This document shows positions 29,735 to 39,207 of a DNA stretch of 64,000 nucleotides, in pieces. This stretch comes from CAIWHR01 sp963823215 (GTDB lineage: Bacteria; Pseudomonadota; Gammaproteobacteria; Burkholderiales; Casimicrobiaceae), in NCBI GenBank assembly GCA_963823215.1, contig CAWGKT010000004.1, positions 77,184 through 141,183 on the forward strand, in the 5' to 3' direction. Both the position numbers and the translations under genes were made by a program. The notes below the pieces were generated by a model. It had not been told where the DNA came from. It made no database searches and worked only from the letters and a program-made list of their open reading frames with translations. How positions within the stretch are numbered: position 1 is the first letter of the stretch; each line of letters begins with the position of its first letter.

Positions 29735-31669
29735 CTAGTCTTGCGCCTGCCGGCCATTCCGGGCGTCGAGCTCTCCCCAGCGCTCGAACTTCCGGGCGAG
29801 GGCGTGCTCGACTTCCTCCGCGCGCCTTCGGTCCGCCTTGATCGCCTCGACGCTCCCCTTGTGGTAATCCGCGCTGCACATGCGCTCCGTGAGCGCGTGT
29901 TGTTCGCGTTCCAGCGCTTCTAGCTCGTCGGGCAGCGCGGCGAGCTCGCGTCGCTCCGCAAACGTGAGCTTGGTGCCGGCCGTTGCGCCGCGCCGGGTCT
30001 CGGCCTGCGCTGGTCGGGTGCCCTTCGGCTTGCCGGCGGCCTGTGCGGAGGGGGAGGCGACGGTGCCTCCCGGTGCTGCGGTCGTATGAGCGCGTCGGGC
30101 GGTCCCAAGCGCGAATTGCTCCCTCTCGGAGGGAAGAGGTGCAGCGCCAAGGGTGCACCCATGATCGCGCTGCGCCACCCAGTCGCTGTATCCACCGACG
30201 AATTCCTGCCATGTCCCCGTGCCGCCGGGGTCCGCCACCAGCGTCTGCGTCACCACGTTGTCCAGAAACGTCCGGTCGTGGCTGACCAACAGCAGCGTGC
30301 CGGGGTAGGTCTGCAGCGTGGCCTCGAGGAGCTCGAGGGATTCGATGTCAAGATCGTTCGTCGGCTCGTCGAGCACCAGCAGATTGGCCGGGAGCGCGAA
30401 GAGCCGCGCCAGCAGCAGCCGGTTGCGCTCGCCGCCGGAAAGCGCCCGCACCGGCGTGTCCGCGCGCTGTGGCGGGAACAGGAAATCACCGAGATACGAG
30501 AGCACGTGCTTGCGCCCACCGGCAGTCTCCACCCAGTCCGAGCCAGGGCTGATCGTTTCGACGAGCGTGCGTTCGCCGTCGAGCTGCTCGCGCAGCTGGT
30601 CGAAATACGCGGTTCGGAGCTTGGTGCCGAGCCTGACCGTTCCCGAGTCCGGCGCGAGCGTGCCCAGGATCAGCTTTAGCAGCGTCGACTTGCCCGCACC
30701 GTTGGCGCCGATCAGCCCCAGCCGGTCGCCGCGCATGATGCGCAGCGTGAGATCGCGCACGAGCGGACGTCCGCCGAACGACTTCGTGACGCGGGAGAGC
30801 TCCGCGACCAACCGGCCCGAGCGCTCGCCGGCGTCGACGACGAGCTTCACGCTGCCCAGGCGTGCGCGGCGCTCCCCGCGTTCGCGCCGCAGCACCTCCA
30901 GCCGCCGCACGCGGCCCTCGTCACGCGTGCGCCGGGCCTCGATCCCCTTGCGGATCCACGCCTCTTCCTGCGCCCAGAAGTGGTCGAACTTGCGGTTGGC
31001 CACCGTTTCCGCCGCCAGCTCGGCGGCCTTGCGGGTTTCGTAGGCGGAGAAGTTGCCGGGATACGAGCGCAGCAAGCCGCGATCGAGCTCGACGATGCGG
31101 GTGGCCACGCGATCGAGGAACGCCCGGTCGTGAGTGATCACGATCGACGCCGGCTGCTTCGCGACGAGCTCCTCGACCTGCGCGATGCCGTCGAGATCGA
31201 GGTGATTGGTCGGTTCGTCGAGGAGCAGGAGGTCCGGGGCGAGGGCCAGCGCCAGGGCCAGCGCCGCGCGCTTCTTCTCGCCGCCGGACGCCGACTCGGG
31301 AGCGGTCGCTTCGTCGAGACCGAAGCGGTGCAGGAACTCGACCAGCCGCGCTTCCGTTCGCCAGCGCTCGCGCTCGTCGGCGATTCCGTCGAGCCTGCCG
31401 CGAACGGCGAGGCTCTCGCGCAGCGATGAGGCGCGTGGCAGCTCCGGCTCCTGCTCGACCAGCACGACGGAAAGCCCGTCGCGCCGCTTGACCTGCCCGT
31501 CGTCCAGCGACGCCTGCCCCGCGATGACCTTGAGCAGCGACGACTTGCCGGTGCCGTTGCGGCCGATGAGGCCGATGCGCTCGCCGTCGGCGACGACGAG
31601 GTCGGCGCGGTCGAGCAGCGGATGAAGGCCGAAGGCGAGCTCGGCATCCTGCAGGGTCAAGAGCGACAT
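29735..31669 (-). CDS. uup: ABC-F family ATPase, Uup-like
   Basis: A 644-residue soluble ABC-F protein with two ATPase domains. The first has G-R-N-G-T-G-K-S-S and A-S-G-G-E-K-K-R-A-A-L; the second has G-A-N-G-A-G-K-S-T and L-S-G-G-E-R-N-R-L-L-L; both have L-D-E-P-T-N and H-D-R. The C-terminus is a charged coiled coil, as in Uup, which binds branched DNA or ribosomes. Between the second ATPase and the coiled coil, about residues 500-525 (D-H-G-C-T-L-G-A-A-P-L-P-S-E-R-E-Q-F) are encoded by an in-frame copy of a dispersed repeat (30096-30162). ATG 31669 (MSLLTLQDAEL) is chosen; the longer frame upstream is not family-like. Confidence 0.9.
   Translation of the reverse strand: MSLLTLQDAELAFGLHPLLDRADLVVADGERIGLIGRNGTGKSSLLKVIAGQASLDDGQVKRRDGLSVVLVEQEPELPRASSLRESLAVRGRLDGIADERERWRTEARLVEFLHRFGLDEATAPESASGGEKKRAALALALALAPDLLLLDEPTNHLDLDGIAQVEELVAKQPASIVITHDRAFLDRVATRIVELDRGLLRSYPGNFSAYETRKAAELAAETVANRKFDHFWAQEEAWIRKGIEARRTRDEGRVRRLEVLRRERGERRARLGSVKLVVDAGERSGRLVAELSRVTKSFGGRPLVRDLTLRIMRGDRLGLIGANGAGKSTLLKLILGTLAPDSGTVRLGTKLRTAYFDQLREQLDGERTLVETISPGSDWVETAGGRKHVLSYLGDFLFPPQRADTPVRALSGGERNRLLLARLFALPANLLVLDEPTNDLDIESLELLEATLQTYPGTLLLVSHDRTFLDNVVTQTLVADPGGTGTWQEFVGGYSDWVAQRDHGCTLGAAPLPSEREQFALGTARRAHTTAAPGGTVASPSAQAAGKPKGTRPAQAETRRGATAGTKLTFAERRELAALPDELEALEREQHALTERMCSADYHKGSVEAIKADRRRAEEVEHALARKFERWGELDARNGRQAQD
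30096..30162. repeat. Dispersed repeat, copy B (inside the ABC-F gene)
   Basis: This 67-base block contains GCGCGAATTGCTCCCTCTCG followed by GAGGGAAG and GCAGCGCCAAGGGTGCACC. It is almost identical to the block at 57866-57935 inside the HAD phosphatase gene. It sits within the linker-coding part of the leftward ABC-F gene and keeps the frame open, adding about 22 residues. The central CCCTCTCGGAGGG is a small palindrome. Confidence 0.8.
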
Positions 31670-31790
31670 CGGCGAAGGATAGTGCAATCCTGCATGCGTA
31701 TACCATCCCGACAGGAGAGGGCCACATTTCTCGCGGCACGATGTCCTGCCAGTCTCGCCGCACCCGGCGGCTTCGGTTTGGCTCGCCGCG

Positions 31791-32933
31791 TTAGCGCGCA
31801 GGGTCAGGCGAACTGCGCCAGACGAGATCGAACGTCGTGACCATGGCGGCGAAATATTCCGTCGGCAGCGCACTCGTCCCGACGCCGGAGCGCCGGAGTC
31901 GATCGAAAACCTCGAGACACAGGCGTTGCGCTTCCCGCCGCCGGCGTTCGAACACGCATTGACGGAAGGCCATGAGGGAATGCTCGAGGTCGGCCACGGG
32001 CCCACTCGCGTTTCGCATGAGTGCCACGAGCCGGTCCGCGAAGGCAGCAGCCTCGCCAAGTCGCCGCCGGACGTCCCGCACCGCCATGCCGCCTTGCTTC
32101 GCCATTTTATCGACGGATTCGGGTGCGAGGTTGGCAAGGAACTGTCCCATGCGTTCGTGGTACCGGGATTTCACCTGAAGATAGCAGCGCAAGAATTCCC
32201 GGGCACCCGTAGTCGACGTCGCTTGCGCGAGGCCGGAGAGGTAACCGGAAAGCGTCCTGAACTCGAAATTCGCCACATTGGTGCGGGACGGAAAATGCGG
32301 ATTGGGCGAAACGTTGAAATCCTCGCAGTACGTGGCCGTCGCCGGTGCGTATGCGTCCTGCCAGGCCTCGAAACGGGCGAACTCGAAGTCGATCAAGCCA
32401 TGGCGCTTCCCATCGAGCAGCAAGTTCCCCGGCTTGAGGTCGTAGTGCATCAGGCCCTGGCAATCCATTGCAAACAGGGTGTCGAAGATCCCATGCAACT
32501 GCGGCGTATTCAGCGGATGCTGCGACGGATGCGGATGCACGCCGGGCAGGTGGGTCGTCAGCAGAAAGTGGGCGTCGCCTGCTCTGGCCCGCGCCAGGAG
32601 TCGGTGCGCATTGCCGATGCCCGCCTGCGGCAAACTGGCGAGCAGCGCGGCTTCGTCCGCGAATGTGACGTCGAGGTTCGTGCGCTGCGGCCCTGGCCTC
32701 GGTGCCTTGACCACGGCCGGGCGCGAAACACCGCCTCCTACGCTCAGAAGGACAAGATAACAGAGCGAATTCCTGTCGCGCGCGAACTCGGTCACCTCCC
32801 CTTCCAGGACCATCCGGATCGCCCGTCGGATCTCGGCTGCGGCAATCGGCAACGCTCCGCGGTCGCAGATCGCGACGTCGACCCCGCCTTCGCGATTCGC
32901 GGGACCAGCACGCGCCTGCGCGCTATCGATCAT
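31791..32933 (-). CDS. Protein kinase/choline-kinase-fold phosphotransferase
   Basis: A 380-residue protein of the protein-kinase-like fold. V-V-K-A-P-R-P (residues about 73-79) supplies the ATP-binding lysine, H-Y-D-L-K-P-G-N-L-L-L is the catalytic loop with Asp and Asn, and L-I-D-F-E-F-A is the metal-binding DFG-like segment. The C-terminal 150 residues are helical and unique. No membrane segment or sensor domain is seen, so it may phosphorylate a small molecule, a sugar or lipid, as well as a protein. Its start overlaps the upstream nucleotidyltransferase by 11 bases, in an operon with an alkaline-phosphatase-superfamily gene. A LicA-like role (choline or ethanolamine kinase) is a reasonable but unproven reading. 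Confidence 0.72.
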   Translation of the reverse strand: MIDSAQARAGPANREGGVDVAICDRGALPIAAAEIRRAIRMVLEGEVTEFARDRNSLCYLVLLSVGGGVSRPAVVKAPRPGPQRTNLDVTFADEAALLASLPQAGIGNAHRLLARARAGDAHFLLTTHLPGVHPHPSQHPLNTPQLHGIFDTLFAMDCQGLMHYDLKPGNLLLDGKRHGLIDFEFARFEAWQDAYAPATATYCEDFNVSPNPHFPSRTNVANFEFRTLSGYLSGLAQATSTTGAREFLRCYLQVKSRYHERMGQFLANLAPESVDKMAKQGGMAVRDVRRRLGEAAAFADRLVALMRNASGPVADLEHSLMAFRQCVFERRRREAQRLCLEVFDRLRRSGVGTSALPTEYFAAMVTTFDLVWRSSPDPAR

Positions 32934-33642
32934 TCGCGCCGGCCCGTTCGCTCACGCGCGAGCGCGCGATGGCGATGTCCTCGACATAGTCGAGTTCCTG
33001 CCATCGATGGCCGGCGAAATCGAACGGCGAGAACTGGATGCCGTAGTCGTCGAGCAGCGCGCGAACCACGAAGAAATAATAAGTCCGTGCCTCGTTGAAC
33101 CCGCGCCGGATACGCCGGTCGAGCGTATGCGCGAAGGCGTTCGCGGCACGCTCCGACAGCTTCAGAACACCTGCGTAGGCACCGGTGAAGCCGGCGAAAT
33201 TCACGCCGAACCGCTCGACCTTCCCTTTGGCAACGGTGACGTTGATTTCCTTCGGATCGCGGATGCTGCTGTCGAACGCGATCAGCGAATCGGGCAGGGC
33301 TGCGATCAGGCTTGCCGCCAGGTGATCGGCGAGCACCACGTCGCCATGAATCACCATCAACGGTCGCTCGAACGACGCGCGAGCGAACCACAGCGAGGCA
33401 TTGATTCCGGTGATGTCGAAAAACGGGTTGACGATGACACGGCAGTCGCGCACCACCGGTGCCACCGATTCAGCGCGGTAGCCGAGCACCACGTGGATGT
33501 CCGCGTTAGCGTCGTTCGTCCGGATCTGTCGCAGCATCCGACCGATCACCGGCTCGCCGTCGATGTCGATCAGACATTTCGGCCCCGTCGTCCCGTTGCC
33601 CATGCGCCTTCCCATGCCCGCGGCGAGGATCAGATAGCGCAT
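32923..33642 (-). CDS. Sugar/choline nucleotidyltransferase (MobA/LicC-like NTP transferase)
   Basis: A 239-residue NTP transferase. The nucleotide-binding signature is L-I-L-A-A-G-M-G-R-R-M-G followed by P-K-C-L-I-D-I-D-G. The I-H-G-D-V segment in mid-protein supplies the metal-binding Asp, and E-L-D-Y-V-E-D-I near the C-terminus is typical of LicC-like cytidylyltransferases and glucose-1-phosphate thymidylyltransferase relatives. It would activate a phosphorylated headgroup or sugar as its CDP or NDP form. It is the middle gene of a three-gene leftward operon with a kinase-fold protein and an AP-superfamily transferase or hydrolase. Confidence 0.78.
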   Translation of the reverse strand: MRYLILAAGMGRRMGNGTTGPKCLIDIDGEPVIGRMLRQIRTNDANADIHVVLGYRAESVAPVVRDCRVIVNPFFDITGINASLWFARASFERPLMVIHGDVVLADHLAASLIAALPDSLIAFDSSIRDPKEINVTVAKGKVERFGVNFAGFTGAYAGVLKLSERAANAFAHTLDRRIRRGFNEARTYYFFVVRALLDDYGIQFSPFDFAGHRWQELDYVEDIAIARSRVSERAGANDR

Positions 33643-33724
33643 CGTTGGAAGGAAGACGTGATGGGGGCAGGCAACGCGATCACCCTGCGCGCTACGCGTT
33701 CGCAGCCGCGCGATGCAAACCCTA

Positions 33725-35062
33725 TCACCGCAGCCGGTAGGAGAAATTGAATGCGGGCATGCCGGTGGGGGCGGCGACGAGGGGGGGCGCGGGGTGGAGA
33801 ATCGTGTCGCGACCCTCCCGGCTGATCACGTCGAGACACGCGCGAGGCAGCGCATGGATGGGTTCGACGCCGCGGCTCGCCACGTACGCGCGCTTGGCTT
33901 CGATGTGTTCCGCTAGCGCGCCACGCAGCCGGAGAAAGTCATTGGCCAGTCCTGCTGTGGACGCCCGGTTGTACTCCCATGCCGCCTTGAAGTGTCCGGC
34001 CGCGCCAGCGTGCGGCAAGAGCACGGGACGCCCGGCCTCGTCCAGCGTGAAAAAGCGCAGCAGGTTGCAGTGATTTCCCGGATCGAGGCGATGCGCGTAC
34101 ATTTCGAGGCCGCGCGAACTCGCGAGCAGCGTGTAGGTCGGGTCGGTAATGGAAAAGGCCTTGGCGATGCCCCTCGCCGAATCATCCGGCTGATTGGCAG
34201 TGAAGTTCTGCGAATAGGCGAAAGCGGCCGTTCCACGTAAGAGGTCGCGGCCGGAGTGCGGAAACGCGAGTTTCGCCTCGACACCCAGCAGCGACAGGCA
34301 CGTCGGCGCGATGTCGATCGTGCTCGCCGGCCCGTCGACCGTGCGTGGTACGAGTTCCGGGTCGCGAATCGCGAGCGGCGTCCAGATGATGTCGGTGTAC
34401 GGTTCCGTGCCGTGGATCAGGCCACCCTTGAAGCCATGGGTCCAGGGATCGTCGCCGTGGTCGCCGTAGAGCACGATGGTCGTGTTCTCCAGGAGGTGTT
34501 TGCGTTCGAGGATCGCGCGCATTTCCCCCACCGCGTCATCGGCAACCGCGCAGGCGCGGCGGATCTGGTCCGTGAGGCCGCTGGAGTTCGGCGACAACGC
34601 GAGGCTGTGCTCGATGTGCGTGATGAGATCCCAGACATAGATCGCGAACGGCGCGGCACTGGTCAATTCGTCGAAGCGCTTGAACAGTGTCGGAAAGTCG
34701 TTTGTTCCCCATGCCGGCGGCAGCCCGCCGGTCCAGGACGGAAGCCGGGTCGGCGTCACGTGCTCAAAGCCGTTGAGACAGATCAGGTTCGCGTGGTAGC
34801 CGCGCTCGCGCAATATGGAAAACAGGTTCGGGTTGTTGCCGGCGGGGAGCATGCCTTCGAACACTGACGACGTGTCGTACTCGAAATCGTTGCCGTGAAA
34901 GAGGTAGCTGACGACCATCAGCGTCGACGTCGCGGACGCGAAGAAATTGTCGAAAACCACCGCCTCGCGCAGCAGGCGCATCGTGTGCGGCAGAACCGAC
35001 GCGAATGCGGCGAGGCGTTGCCGGGAGATGCTTTCCAGGTGCAGGACAACGAGGTTTTTCAT
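33725..35062 (-). CDS. Sulfatase/alkaline-phosphatase-superfamily protein (phosphoryl transferase or hydrolase)
   Basis: A 445-residue protein of the sulfatase-like alkaline phosphatase superfamily. The N-terminal strand L-V-V-L-H-L-E-S-I-S gives the first metal ligands, F-A-S-A-T-S-T-L-M-V contains the probable Thr/Ser nucleophile, and V-L-Y-G-D-H-G-D-D provides the Asp-His metal pair. There is no formylglycine C-x-P-x-R motif, so a classical sulfatase is unlikely; phosphoethanolamine, phosphoglycerol or phosphocholine transferases share these features. Unusually, I see no signal peptide or membrane segment, so it would be cytosolic unless the start is wrong. ATG 35062 lacks a good Shine-Dalgarno sequence. 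It heads the operon with the nucleotidyltransferase and kinase-fold genes. Confidence 0.75.
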   Translation of the reverse strand: MKNLVVLHLESISRQRLAAFASVLPHTMRLLREAVVFDNFFASATSTLMVVSYLFHGNDFEYDTSSVFEGMLPAGNNPNLFSILRERGYHANLICLNGFEHVTPTRLPSWTGGLPPAWGTNDFPTLFKRFDELTSAAPFAIYVWDLITHIEHSLALSPNSSGLTDQIRRACAVADDAVGEMRAILERKHLLENTTIVLYGDHGDDPWTHGFKGGLIHGTEPYTDIIWTPLAIRDPELVPRTVDGPASTIDIAPTCLSLLGVEAKLAFPHSGRDLLRGTAAFAYSQNFTANQPDDSARGIAKAFSITDPTYTLLASSRGLEMYAHRLDPGNHCNLLRFFTLDEAGRPVLLPHAGAAGHFKAAWEYNRASTAGLANDFLRLRGALAEHIEAKRAYVASRGVEPIHALPRACLDVISREGRDTILHPAPPLVAAPTGMPAFNFSYRLR

Positions 35063-35249
35063 CGCATGCCAGCCCCGGCGGGATTTGCCCGGTGCAGGAA
35101 CTCGGTCGTGGGGGCGCAAGTATCGGGAATCGCTTCGCCCGGGTCAACCGACGACCCGCCCCGAAATGCACTCCCAAGGACGGCGTGACGCATTTGGAGC
35201 ACTCGCGGTCGCAAATCGCGTGATCTTCGCGTGGCGGCTGGCTAAACTT

Positions 35250-35297
35250 GGGGACAGACCCCATTTTCGGGGTGTGGGGTCTGCCGCCAAAATGGGG
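35250..35297. repeat. REP-like palindrome with two alternative stems
   Basis: CAGACCCCA (35255-35263) pairs exactly with TGGGGTCTG (35275-35283). The overlapping CCCCATTTT (35259-35267) pairs exactly with AAAATGGGG (35289-35297). The two stems are mutually exclusive. The core GGGGACAGAC also occurs in the palindrome at 1603. The block sits in the 267-base gap between two divergent genes, 33 bases before the dehydrogenase-GcvT start. Confidence 0.7.
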
Positions 35298-35329
35298 GCG
35301 GGCGGTCCAACGATCAGGGAAACGACAAC

Positions 35330-37789
35330 ATGAAGACGCATGCGCGCGTGGTGGTGATCGGCGGCGGAGTCGTCGGCGTCAGCACTCTCTACCACTTGAC
35401 CAGGAAAGGCTGGTCCGACGTCACGCTGCTCGAACGCACGGAGCTAACGGCGGGGTCGACGTGGCATGCGGCCGGGCTGCTGCCGCTGTTCAACATGAGC
35501 TATACGGTCGGCCAGCTGCACAAGTATTCGGTCGATCTCTACAAGCGCCTGCCGGCGGAGACCGGGCAGGAAGTCGGCTTTCACGTCACCGGAAACCTGC
35601 GCCTCGCGACGTCCCGCGACCGCATGGACGAGTACCTCAAGTACTGCGGCACGGCCAATACCATCGGCGTGCCGTTCCAGATCATCAGTCCCGCCGAGGT
35701 GAAGGCGCTGTGGCCGCTCGTGAACCTGGGCGACGGCGTCGACACGCCGAAGATCGTTGGTGCGCTCTACCATCCTGACGACGGCCACATCGCGCCGGTC
35801 GACCTTACGATGGCCCTGCGCCGCGGCGCGCGCTCGGCCGGCGCCGAGGTCTGCGAGCGGACCGAGGTGCTGGGTGTGGAGCGCACCGCGTCGGGCGAAT
35901 GGAAGATCGCGACGAACCAGGGCGACATCGTCTGCGAGCACGTCGTTTGCGCGACTGGCAACTACGCCCGCGAGACCGGCCGCAAGTTCGGCCTCGACGT
36001 GCCGTCCATTCCGGTCGAGCATCAGTACATCGTCTACGACGAGTCGCCGGAATTGAAGGCCTATCGCGCTGCCGGCGGTCGCGAGCTCGCGGTGTTGCGC
36101 GAGTCCGATGCCTCGTACTACCTGCGCGAGGAACGCATGGGCTGGATACTCGGCCCCTACGAGAAGGGCGCGCCGGCGCGTTTCGCCGACGGCGTCCCCG
36201 CGCATTTCGGCAAGGAGCTTTTGCCCGGCGACCTCGATCGCCTGCTGCCCGCACGTCGAGGCGGCGATGAAGCGCGTGCCGTGCCTCGAGCACTGCCGGC
36301 ATCAAGACCATCGTCAACGGCCCCATCGCCTACACGCCCGACGGCAGCCCGCTGATCGGTCCGGCGTGGGGCTTGCGCAATGTCTGGCTGAACGAGGGCC
36401 ACAGCTTCGGCGTCACGGCCGCCGGCGGCGCCGGCTGGCAGCTCGCGGAGTGGATCGTCGAGGGCGAGCCCGGCATCGACATGCTGGGTGTCGATCCGCG
36501 CCGGTTCGGCGCCTACACCGGCAAGCGCTACACCGTCCGCAAGAACGAGGAGACCTATCGCAACGTCTTCACGATCCATTATCCGGACGAGGAGCGCGAG
36601 GATGCGCGCCCCGCCAAGACCAGCGCCGTCTACGAAAAGCTGAGCCAGATGGGCGCCGTCTGGGGGCAGCGCTACGGCTGGGAGCGCGCCAACTGGTTCG
36701 CGCCACCGGGCGTGCCGCGCAAGGACGCGTGGAGTTTCCGCCGCAGCAACTATTTCCAGCACGTCGGCGACGAGTGCCGGCGGATGCGCGAGGCCGTGGG
36801 CGTGATCGACCTCACGCCGTTCACGAAGCACGAGGTGACGCGGCCCCGGCGCTGAAGGCTGGCTCGACTCGCTGGTCGCGAACAAGGTCCCGGCCAAGCC
36901 GGGCCGCATCGCCCTGTGTCACGCGCTGACGAAGAACGGCGGGATACGCTCGGAGTTCACGATCACGAAACTCGCCGCGAATCGCTACTACGTCGTCAGC
37001 GCCGGCGCGGGCGAGCGCTTCGACAGCGACTATCTGCACAGGATGCTGCCGGGCGACCGGAGCGTCGAATTGCGCAACGTCACCACGAGCCGCGGCACGT
37101 TTGTCGTCGCCGGTCCCAACGCGCGCGGGGTGCTGGCGCAATTGACCGATGCCCCGCTCGACAACGCGCATTTCCCCTGGTTGAGCGGCCAAGTGATCGA
37201 GGTCGGGTTCGCGACCGATGTCTATGCGCTGCGCGTGAATTTCATAGGCGAGCTCGGCTGGGAGCTGCACTTTCCGATCGAGTACGCGAACGGCCTCTTC
37301 GAGTCCCTCTTCACCGCCGGCCGCGAATTCGGCATCGGCATGGTCGGCATGCGGGCGATGGAATCGATGCGCATCGAGAAGTCCTACCGGATGTGGGGCT
37401 CAGATCTCACGCCCGAGTACACGCCGTTCGAGGCGGGCCTCGATCGTTTCGTGCGCATGGACAAGGGCGAGTTCATCGGCAAGGCCGCGCTCGAGCGGCA
37501 GCTCGGCGCCGGCGTGCCGCACCGCTTCGTCACGCTCGAAGTGCATGGCGTGACGGACGCCGATCCGCTGGGCAACGAACCATTGTTCGCGCGGGGGACC
37601 CTGGTGGGCCGCGCCACGGCCGGTTGCTACGGACACGTGCTCGGCAAGAGCCTGGCGCTCGCCTATGTCAAGCCGCAATACGCCGAGAGGGGCGCGGAGA
37701 TGGAAATCGAGATCCTCGGCGAGCGCCGGAAGGCTACCGTACTCGGCGAATCCCCTTACGATCCGCAGAGCCGGCGGCTGCGCGGCTAG
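35330..37789 (+). pseudogene. Second dimethylglycine/sarcosine dehydrogenase-like FAD-GcvT fusion, three frameshifts
   Basis: A homolog of the gene at 10965-13380, about 818 residues if corrected. It begins V-V-V-I-G-G-G-V-V-G-V-S (FAD fold), with H-A-A-G-L-L-P-L near residue 45, and ends in a GcvT-like domain (F-I-G-E-L-G-W-E-L-H-F and K-S-Y-R-M-W-G-S-D-L). Three single-base insertions break it: near 36251 (restoring L-L-P-H-V-E-A-A-M-K), at 36296-36297 (restoring E-H-C-G-I-K-T-I-V-N) and in the C run 36844-36847 (restoring P-G-A-E-G-W-L-D-S-L). Conservation is uninterrupted across all three. It would oxidise an N-methyl amino acid and pass the C1 unit to THF. The ATG at 35330 follows AGGGAAACGACA, a modest ribosome-binding site. 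Confidence 0.83.
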
Positions 37790-37794
37790 GGTGA

Positions 37795-37940
37795 ACAGCC
37801 CCCACGCTCACTTTGTGCGGCATGGCCGCATCCCGCTGCGCGGGACCAGCCTTCGGCTGTCCTGCGGCCTTCGGCCTGGTATTCGCTGCCCCCCGCGGGG
37901 GCAGTCAGTGCCCTTCGGGCGGCCGGGCGGGCACTGACGC
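37795..37940. repeat. Dispersed GC-rich repeat, copy C
   Basis: The 166-base gap between the convergent dehydrogenase-GcvT and ppk2 genes is filled by repeat sequence: CCCCCACGCTCAC at the left, several short CCTTCGG hairpin arms (for example CAGCCTTCGGCTG and GGCCTTCGGCC), then GCTGCCCCCCGCGGGGGCAG and CCCTTCGGGCGGCCGGGCGGGC. Both ends match copy A at 771-851 in reverse orientation; the middle hairpins are extra here. The hairpins could stop transcription from either side. Confidence 0.75.
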
Positions 37941-37955
37941 CACCCGGCCGGCGCG

Positions 37956-39092
37956 TCAGGCTGCCGGCGCGCTGACTTTTTCGCCGTGCTCGAACACCAC
38001 CTGCGCGCGGCCCACGAGCAGCGCGTCGAGCGGGCCGATGCGGTCGGTGTCCTTGCGGGCGTACGGGAGGCTGTGCAGGATGTAGCGCATCGCGTTCAAC
38101 CGCGCCCGCTTCTTGCAGTCGGACTTGATCACGGTCCAGGGCGCGTCGGCCGTATCGGTGTAGAAGAACGTCGCCTCCTTCGCCTTCGTGTACGCCTCCC
38201 ACTTGTCGAGCGAGGCGAGGTCGATCGGGGACAGCTTCCACTGCTTGAGCGGGTGCGCCTCGCGCTCCTTGAACCGCCGGCGCTGCTCCTTCCGGCTCAC
38301 GGAGAACCAGAACTTGATGAGCCGGATGTTGTTGTGGACCAGCATGCGCTCGAACTCCGGCGTCTGGCGCATGAACTCCAGGTACTCCTGCTGGGTGCAG
38401 AAGCCCATGACGCTCTCGACGCCGGCGCGGTTGTACCACGAGCGATCGAACATGACGATCTCGCCGGCGGTCGGCAGGTGGCGCACGTAGCGCTGGAAAT
38501 ACCACTCGCCGCGCTCCGCGTCCGTCGGCTTCTCGAGGGCGACGACGCGCGCGCCCCGGGGGTTCAGGTGCTCCATGAAGCGCTTGATGGTGCCGCCCTT
38601 GCCGGCGGCGTCGCGGCCTTCGAACAGGATCACGATCTTCTCGCCGGATTCCTTGACCCACGCCTGCAGCTTAAGCAGTTCGACCTGCAACCGGTACTTG
38701 TGCCGCTCGTAGCTCTTGCGCGACATCAGGTTCCGGTACGGATATCCGCCGGAGCGCCAATCGTCGGCAAGCTCGTCGTCCGCGGTCTCCGGCAATTCGC
38801 GCGCGAGCGCCAGCTGCTTCTTCAGCACCAGTTTCATCAGCAGCGCGGCTTCGACCGGCGAGCGCCCGGCCAGAATGTCCTCGAGCGCGTTCACCTGCGC
38901 CTCGCGCGCCGTCTCGATGCTCTCGTTCACGGCGTAATTTTCGACCGCTTCTGCGCTTGTCGTCGGGCCGATGTCGCCCGCCGAGGCGGGACGCGGGCGG
39001 GGGCTGTGAGGCGGGCCGGCCGGCGGGGTGGCTGCGGGTTTGGCAGCGGAATTGGCGGTGGAATCCACGACCGTCAGTCGTTTGGCGGGCAT
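37956..39092 (-). CDS. ppk2: Polyphosphate kinase 2 (PPK2 family)
   Basis: A 378-residue PPK2. The Walker A loop is F-E-G-R-D-A-A-G-K-G-G, with R-S-W-Y-N-R-A-G-V-E downstream and the lid region rich in Arg (R-R-R-F-K-E-R). PPK2 enzymes use polyphosphate to phosphorylate nucleoside diphosphates, chiefly GDP or ADP. Residues 1 to about 65 are a Pro/Ala-rich, low-complexity extension not needed for catalysis. ATG 39092 is chosen because AGGA lies about seven bases upstream (AAAGGACCTGCCA); the frame is open further but not family-like. It is divergent from the spermidine-synthase-like pair. Confidence 0.92.
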   Translation of the reverse strand: MPAKRLTVVDSTANSAAKPAATPPAGPPHSPRPRPASAGDIGPTTSAEAVENYAVNESIETAREAQVNALEDILAGRSPVEAALLMKLVLKKQLALARELPETADDELADDWRSGGYPYRNLMSRKSYERHKYRLQVELLKLQAWVKESGEKIVILFEGRDAAGKGGTIKRFMEHLNPRGARVVALEKPTDAERGEWYFQRYVRHLPTAGEIVMFDRSWYNRAGVESVMGFCTQQEYLEFMRQTPEFERMLVHNNIRLIKFWFSVSRKEQRRRFKEREAHPLKQWKLSPIDLASLDKWEAYTKAKEATFFYTDTADAPWTVIKSDCKKRARLNAMRYILHSLPYARKDTDRIGPLDALLVGRAQVVFEHGEKVSAPAA

Positions 39093-39207
39093 TGGCAGGT
39101 CCTTTGTCGTTGCGTTGCGAATCGGCATTGTGCCGGCCAATGGTACCAATGGATGGGGCCGCATGGTACGTTTGCGATTTCGGTTCCCATTTCGCAATCG
39201 TCGGCAA

